Below, in pieces: positions 58,719 through 64,000 of a DNA stretch of 64,000 nt. Location: assembly GCF_030272615.1 (NCBI RefSeq), contig NC_081414.1, forward strand, positions 52,657,636 to 52,721,635, read 5' to 3'. The DNA comes from Cryptomeria japonica (Eukaryota; Streptophyta; Pinopsida; Cupressales; Cupressaceae). The notes under the pieces are model-generated. The model made no database searches. It was not told where the DNA came from and saw only the letters and a list, made by a program, of their open reading frames with translations. Made by a program: the position numbers and the translations under genes. Every line of letters starts with the position of its first letter. The first letter of the stretch is position 1.

Positions 58719-58830
58719 GGTAAGCATTGGATGAAAACCTGTTGTGGTGGAGATGGACATAATGGGACAAAAGCTCACAAACACCATTGTGGATGGCAGG
58801 TCCGGAGTCAACGTACTACTAGAGTGTTGG
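58719..58830 (+). pseudogene. Start of the gypsy protease, truncated
   Basis: One frame reads VSIGWKPVVVEMDIMGQKLT then NTIVDGRSGVNVLLE. Plant gypsy proteases normally have TIVDGGSGVNV(L/I)PE here, so the catalytic Asp-Gly is present and the next Gly is Arg. Similarity ends at about 58,830 in the middle of the domain. Confidence 0.65.
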
Positions 58831-59269
58831 TAAACAGATTTGTCTTTCCTTATTTGTTTAATCTTAAAGCACTGCGGGTCATAGAAAGGCAAACAAACTT
58901 TTACCAAACAGTTGGAAAATCATTATATTGATTACCCTCTGAATTAAGGTACAACTCCCTCTAGTAAATATTCATTCGGCTCCAAATTACATACAATCAA
59001 TAGAATGATTTTCACCAAAAAACACTTAAAGGCAATTTCATACACCAATCAATACAAAAGGAATGCAAGCACTTATCCATATATAACTTTTATATAAAGC
59101 CGACAGACTTCATATGAACACTAAAACAAAATGAAAAGCTTATAAAGATGAAATTTGCCAATAGTTTTCTGCACATATAGAAAGTATAACAACCCCTTCT
59201 TCGAAATAGATTTACACAGAAATCAAACTTCAAATATCAAACACACAAATTTGAAACTGAAAATAGTTG
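58831..59269. other. Unassigned AT-rich junction between two gypsy pieces
   Basis: No protease, RT or LTR sequence could be recognised. It may be host DNA or a fast-decayed end. Confidence 0.35.
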
Positions 59270-59580
59270 TGTAGTCACATAAATCTGTCCACTTAATTAA
59301 ATGAATATTTAGTATTTATTTGATTATTTAACCATCAATCAATAATTAATTAAATTAATATATTTAATTAATTCATCTTAACCCTCTTCTCCTATTAATT
59401 AAATAAATTATTCAATTTATTTGATTTAATTCACTTAACCAAATTCAGACCATTAATTAAATAAATAAATCATATTTATTTAATTAAATCTTCTCTCACA
59501 TTTAAATAAATTAATATTTATTTAAATTCCCTCAAAATCCCACCTCTCACATTTAAATAAATTAACATTTATTTAAATCA

Positions 59581-59738
59581 CCTTTATCCTCCACCCACTT
59601 GTATTTTCCTACAAATGCAAGTTGCACAACTATTTTAAATAAATCATTTATTTAAATCACCTTTATCCTCCACCCACTTGCATTTTCCTACAAATGCAAG
59701 TTGCACAACTATTTTAAATAAATTATTTATTTAAAATC
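59581..59738 (+). repeat. Two-copy tandem repeat, 79-bp period
   Basis: CCTTTATCCTCCACCCACTT at 59,581 and 59,660 begins two close copies, each with CAAATGCAAGTTGCACAAC and a TTTAAATAAAT-type palindrome. Confidence 0.9.
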
Positions 59739-59754
59739 CTATTTATCCTCACCC

Positions 59755-59985
59755 ACTTGAAACCTTTAATGGTTTCCCTTAAAGTCTTCAAACTTAATGG
59801 CTTCCTTCTAGAGTCTTCTCAAACCTTTAATGGTTTCCCTTAAAGTCTTCAAAAATTAATGGCTTTAAAGTCTTCAAACTTAGTGGCTTCCCTTAAAGTC
59901 TTCTTAAGACTTTAATTGCTTCCCTTAAAGTCTTCAAGCCTTTAATGGTTTCCCTCAAAGTCTTCAAGCATTTGAATGCTTTATC
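59755..59985 (+). repeat. Minisatellite of AAAGTCTTCAA units
   Basis: About seven variants of CTTTAATGGTTTCCCTTAAA plus GTCTTCAA follow one another with spacing of roughly 22-45 bp. Isolated copies recur at about 60,230-60,300. Confidence 0.85.
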
Positions 59986-60606
59986 TTCCTTTTACTCATT
60001 TAAATAAATTAATATTTATTTGAATATTTATCCAAATGCAAATTACACCATTTTATTGAAATAAATGATTTTATTTTAATTGAAAATACCAAAATTCCTC
60101 CCACTTGCATTTTCCTACAAAATCCACTTGCATGCCTAAACCCCTTCTAGATTCTTCTAAACCCTTCCTAATTAACCTAATCCATCCCCTAAATATTGTC
60201 ACATTCCTAAGCAAATTGGAGTCACTTCTCAAAGACTCCAAAGTCTTTGAAAAGCAATTAATGCTTTGTGTGTTCAACAAATTAACCTCTAAAGTCTTCC
60301 AAACCACCTATGGCTCTTACATGACCATTAATGGTTAATTCCACTTGCACCCATGGTTAAGGACTTTGACCCCTAACTTAACCCTCATGTAAACCATGTG
60401 TCTCTTCAAAGCATTTATTTCTTTGACTAGGGTGACCATCATGTTCCCTCAAGCATTTAATGCTCCTTATCACTCCTCTCAAGCCTCCTCATGGTGACAC
60501 TTGTCAACATGGGATTGGGTTGAAAGTCTCACATGGATTGAATATCTTTCAATCCTAACCCTTGTTAAGATTACTCAATCTTAACCCTTCATTTCCCCAT
60601 TTCTTC

Positions 60607-60614
60607 TATAAATA
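60607..60614 (+). promoter_or_regulatory. TATA box of the second gypsy LTR
   Basis: TATAAATA followed by GAACCC in a CT-rich context is a strong plant TATA box. Transcription would start near 60,640. Confidence 0.55.
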
Positions 60615-60976
60615 GAACCCTTCTTCTCAAGCAAAAAGGAAGCAAAAAGGATAGCCTCACTATCTACACTTGCATAGCATTTGCTTATCATATTCAACTA
60701 TCTTGAATCTCCATATGGCATCCATGGCTAGTGCTAAAAGCTGAGAGCTACACTCATTTGGGACTTGGAGAGGAGAGGAACAAGGGAGGAGCAACTATGA
60801 GCATCTTGATTAGCTATTTTATTCTATGTTTATATGCTTTCTATTTCATGCTTAATATCTCTCTTGATATGCCTATTTAGGATAATCTTTTGTTGCTAAC
60901 ACTAACGTTTGTTTCTTGTGCTCTTGTGTGTGTTGCCATCAAACAGATTTTCTAATCCTTTTTGCAGAGCATCATT

Positions 60977-60990
60977 TGGTGAACTCGACG
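60977..60990 (+). promoter_or_regulatory. Possible primer-binding site of the second gypsy element
   Basis: TGGTGAACTCGACG lies two bases after the proposed LTR end and begins with TGG. The tRNA is not identified. Confidence 0.4.
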
Positions 60991-63673
60991 TGAATCAAAG
61001 AGCAATCATTTTGAAGACTACTAACTTTTGAATGTTTTAATTGACACACAGGTCATTCTCTTGCGTTTTTGTTCTCAAATTAGCACCTTTGCAAATTGAT
61101 ACTTTAGTGCTATTGTCTATATTGTTGCTCTTTCGTGTTAAATAGCACTTCTGTTTTCACACAGAGTAGAGCTATTGTAACAGAGAGTTGTAAGAAAATT
61201 CCTTGTAACCGAAAACCAAAAATTTTAGGCTTGTAGAAGCCCACCAAAACATGCGGATTTTTCTAACTAATTATCTTTTGTGCAGGTTTTAACTAACCCC
61301 TACAATAGGATTTTTTAGCAATTTTAGCTTAGGAAATAAATTTGTTCATATTTCTAACTTCGTCTTTCAAGTTAGGATAAAATAAATTCATTTTCCTTTT
61401 GGGTTAAAATCAACTACACATTCATTTGGAGTTTTAAAAAGAACCACATCTTTCGTTTAGAGCTCTAAAAAGAATCACATTTGTTCAAAGTTAAAAAGAA
61501 TCACAAAAACAAACACGCAAATTTATTTTTTTGCAAAGTTAGGAACAAATTCTTTTGGTGCTTAAAATCAACAAGGCAAATTTTATTTCTTGCATCAAGC
61601 TAAAACTCACAATCCACACTTCCATTTTTGGTGCAAATAAAATTCACAATCAACTTGTCTCATTTTTACAGCAATTTTACTTTATGCAAACGTGTTTTTC
61701 ATTAAGTTAACCAGGATTTTCAAATTCTAGTTTACTCAAACAATTGCCTTTGAAAATTAAAAAGAACACCATGATTGTTGGAGCAACATCTCCAAATAGA
61801 TAGAAAATCATTGCGATGACAAGTTAAAAGGAATGAGTGAATTTTATGTTTGGCACACTTGTGCAAAAGAGTTGGTCGAGTGGTCCTACTTCTAACACAC
61901 ACTATCCTCTCCCTTGGCTCTCGTGGTCCTAGGTGCAAGAGAAAAGTGTTAGTAACACTCAAATTTTATCTTTTTAAAAGAGGCCTGCCAAGGGATCGAT
62001 ACTCTTGGGAACGACCTCGAGCGGTAAATCCTTCGAGCCGCTATAGAAATCAGGTGTGAGTGAAAGTTGTAGCCTTGGGTATAGCTGTTCCTACAGTGTA
62101 ACTGGCCGAAAGGACAAATGGGCCCCATCACTGGTTACAAGGCTCTTAAGTGAGTCACTGCAGAATGAACTTATGTCCAAAAACATCGAACATGACTAAA
62201 CACCTTTAAGTAGTAGCCCACCCGTTCTATTGATTGAGGATATTTGTGATATAATTTAGTGCAAGAGCATAGATGGTTTTGCTCCCAAGATACTCACCAT
62301 ACATATTTCCTTGAGTAGAAACATAGCTTTTTGAAAAGTCAGTTGTGGCTTGATAAAAGTGGTGAATCCCCCATCATAGGGATCATCTATTTGTTATGCT
62401 CGTGCAAGACTTAGTATATCGCATCCTTATCTGCCAAGGCAGGATTCATAAGGTATGTAGTACCAAAGTCGAAGAAATATCAAGATGTGGGCTAAATTTA
62501 TCACAACTGGCCATTTGACCTTAGGGATAAAAAGTGTTTGAAGTGTGTTCATTTTAGTCAAGACCAAGTGCAAATTGAGCTGACTTCAGGCTTTGGAAAT
62601 ACACCTTAAAATGCATCTAAAGGAAGGGTTATATAAAAGTCCAAGGATTGGGTTGATCTAGACCCATACTCATTTGTGCTTTTGGGGCAACATTATTGTG
62701 TTTGTGTGCTTGCTTTGTTTTCTTGTCAAAGAAAAATCAGAAAATCACTTCCCAAAAACAAAGTATTCATCCAACCAAACATCTATCAAAACAACCAAAA
62801 ACATCAAAAACAAGGTACAAACAACAAAGAGTCAAATTTTATGACCATTCTTCACATCTTGCGAAAGAAGAAACGTCATCAAAATATCAACTTGAAAAGA
62901 AGACCATTGAGCTCAAAGGCTTTGATCAAAAGGAGGAAATTCTTCTATATAAATAGACAAATCTTTGTCTCACATAGAGTCTTTCTGCGTCACATGCATC
63001 TTTACCTTCAAGGAAAAACAAACGAATTTGATTCTGAATCATTGAACCGCAGAGCTTTTATGCAATATAGAGCTCTGAGTTATCACAAAAACCAAGGAGG
63101 AAAGATTAATCCCAACTTCTTCCCAAACGTATGTATCACATACAACACAGCTCGAGAAATACCACCAACACCCGAAAGGGAAGAGATAGAGTTTGTCCCA
63201 TTTGTAACACAAAGTTTTTATTGAAGTTGAAAACATTTTCATCCATCATCTCACTCATACATCATCACTTCATCATCAATCCGTCCCAACTCTCAAAACA
63301 TTAAGAGGTTCTTGTCCCAAGTTCTCTTTTAGATATTTCTTGAAATCAAACACATCACATCACTTTTTAGATTGTTTCTACATCTAGGATAAGCTCATCC
63401 TAAGAGACACATCTACGCAGGTTAAAACTAGTTCATGAGTGAATCCTCTCATTACTAGGTAGTTAAATCTGTAACACATCTCAGATTTCTCTACACCTTA
63501 TCACATCAAAACTTATCAAACAAACATGCAATTCAAAGAAGGAATTTCGGTTACATCCACCTTAAAGGTGCTAGAGATCCACGTGCAACACAATTCACCA
63601 ACCATCAATCTCTCATTTCAACAAAAACTCATCATCATTTTCACACAACTTCAACAAAAAGCTTATAAACAAA
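60991..63673 (+). other. Long leader of the second gypsy element with a 182-codon ORF
   Basis: This 2.7-kb region between primer-binding site and gag is unusually long. It contains an open frame at 62,676-63,224 coding for a basic protein of up to 182 residues (NFMTILHILRKKKRHQNINL, FVSHRVFLRHMHLYLQGKTN, REIPPTPEREEIEFVPF). I do not recognise it. Some plant Tat/Ogre-type gypsy elements carry an extra ORF upstream of gag, and this could be a counterpart. Chance openness is also possible, since other frames overlap it. Confidence 0.35.
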
Positions 63674-64000
63674 ATGGCCCAAACCCGATCACAATCCAGG
63701 CAACGAGAAATAGAAAGGGAAGAAGAAGAAGAGGAAAATCTCAATGAATTTCAAGAAGCACTTGGAGGAAATGCAGATGACGAAAACCCAAGTACTCCCA
63801 CTCCTGCAACAATAGAAAGGGCTCAGCATAACCCTCTCTTTAACAAACTTTTTGATGAAATACTCAGGAGCAATGCGGATGCTCACTTCTTAAGACTCGC
63901 TCAAGAAGGAGCAAAACTCCCCTCTGACTTTGATCTTGCCCAATTAAGACAAGCATCAGAAAGACAAAGTCACCATGAAGAGGAAAGAGGTAGAGGTCCC
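63674..64000 (+). CDS. Ty3/gypsy gag, N-terminal part, runs off the window
   Basis: The ATG at 63,674 opens a frame that stays open for 109 codons to the end of the window. It starts MAQTRSQSRQREIEREEE, followed by a long acidic run, PSTPTPATIERAQHNPLFNK, LFDEILRSNADAHFLRLAQE and a Gln/Arg/Glu-rich region. MA-x-TRSQ openings are common in plant gypsy Gag proteins. Position after LTR and leader supports this. Unlike the other elements here, no stop is seen, so the element may be younger. Capsid and zinc-knuckle parts would lie beyond 64,000. Confidence 0.6.
   Translation, partial: MAQTRSQSRQREIEREEEEEENLNEFQEALGGNADDENPSTPTPATIERAQHNPLFNKLFDEILRSNADAHFLRLAQEGAKLPSDFDLAQLRQASERQSHHEEERGRGP

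Larger units (their letters stand above)
55785..58830 (+). mobile_element. Ty3/gypsy element, 5' part only
   Basis: This has an LTR, a possible primer-binding site, gag with a zinc-knuckle cluster and the start of protease, in that order. Similarity to gypsy polyproteins ends just after the protease motif. No RT, integrase or 3' LTR is found in the window. It interrupts the minus-strand ORF at 55,784. Confidence 0.75.
59270..60974 (+). repeat. Probable long LTR of a second Ty3/gypsy element
   Basis: It starts TGTAGTCACATAAATC and ends CAGAGCATCA, just before a TGG-starting site. It has a clear TATAAATAG box and then a gag reading frame 2.7 kb downstream. The first 0.8 kb holds many near-palindromes built on TTTAAATAAA and TTTATTTAAA, and several minisatellites. 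No second copy lies in the window, so the ends are inferred. Confidence 0.45.

Overview
This window looks like intergenic DNA from a seed plant with a large, repeat-dominated nuclear genome. I favour a gymnosperm such as a conifer, but that is inference from the style of the repeats. There are no bacterial-style operons, no rRNA or tRNA genes and no intact host gene. Almost everything recognisable is a transposable element in some stage of decay. The only host-derived coding trace is a frameshifted pentatricopeptide-repeat (PPR) fragment near 27.1 kb.

Layout. (1) 1-3.46 kb: remnants of an old plus-strand Copia gag, a minus-strand Ty3/gypsy gag-protease linker and a minus-strand Copia-type LTR. 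(2) 3,464-24,658: three Copia retrotransposons nested inside one another. Element A (3,464-24,658) carries element B (10,560-24,548) inside its 3' LTR, and B carries element C (15,902-24,046) inside its own 3' LTR. Interrupted LTR halves, primer-binding sites, polypurine tracts and short target-site duplications fix the order of insertion as A, then B, then C. All three are dead. A has a degenerate protease and reverse-transcriptase active site. B has lost its whole reverse transcriptase. C has the most continuous reading frames but carries C-to-T type stops and a first integrase aspartate changed to asparagine. (3) 25-35 kb: AT-rich DNA with short duplications, a MITE-like element with a 9-10 bp target duplication, the PPR fragment and a minus-strand Ty3/gypsy protease remnant.

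(4) About 35.6-46.6 kb: a large DNA-transposon-like unit with similar inverted termini and repeated GTACGCGCT-type subterminal motifs. It holds two convergent genes. One is a plus-strand gene of unknown function whose last seven exon blocks and six junctions read open through GT/AG introns (an eighth, internal exon lacks a good acceptor). The other is a minus-strand, transposase-like pseudogene with the motif set DFAENY / D-x-C-x-A-Q-F-K-N / HGKG-x-x-DG. Between them lie a long TG microsatellite and a five-copy, 360-bp tandem repeat that keeps an open frame.

(5) 47.3-50.3 kb: a large polypyrimidine/polypurine inverted repeat with telomere-like CCCTAAA motifs, one arm interrupted by a 298-bp MITE-like insert. 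(6) 50.3-55.8 kb: LTRs and internal pieces of Copia-like elements without pol that encode unrecognised coiled-coil or lysine-rich proteins. (7) 55.8-58.8 kb: the 5' part of a Ty3/gypsy element (LTR, gag, start of protease) inserted into the previous one. (8) 59.3-64.0 kb: a second Ty3/gypsy 5' region with a probable long LTR rich in AT palindromes and minisatellites, a 2.7-kb leader and an intact gag start that runs off the window.

The genes do not form a pathway. They are a layered record of retrotransposon insertion, methylation-type decay and deletion, plus one two-gene DNA transposon. The most promising undescribed items are the two-gene transposon at 35.6-46.6 kb and the pol-less LTR elements with conserved unknown ORFs at 51-55.8 kb.
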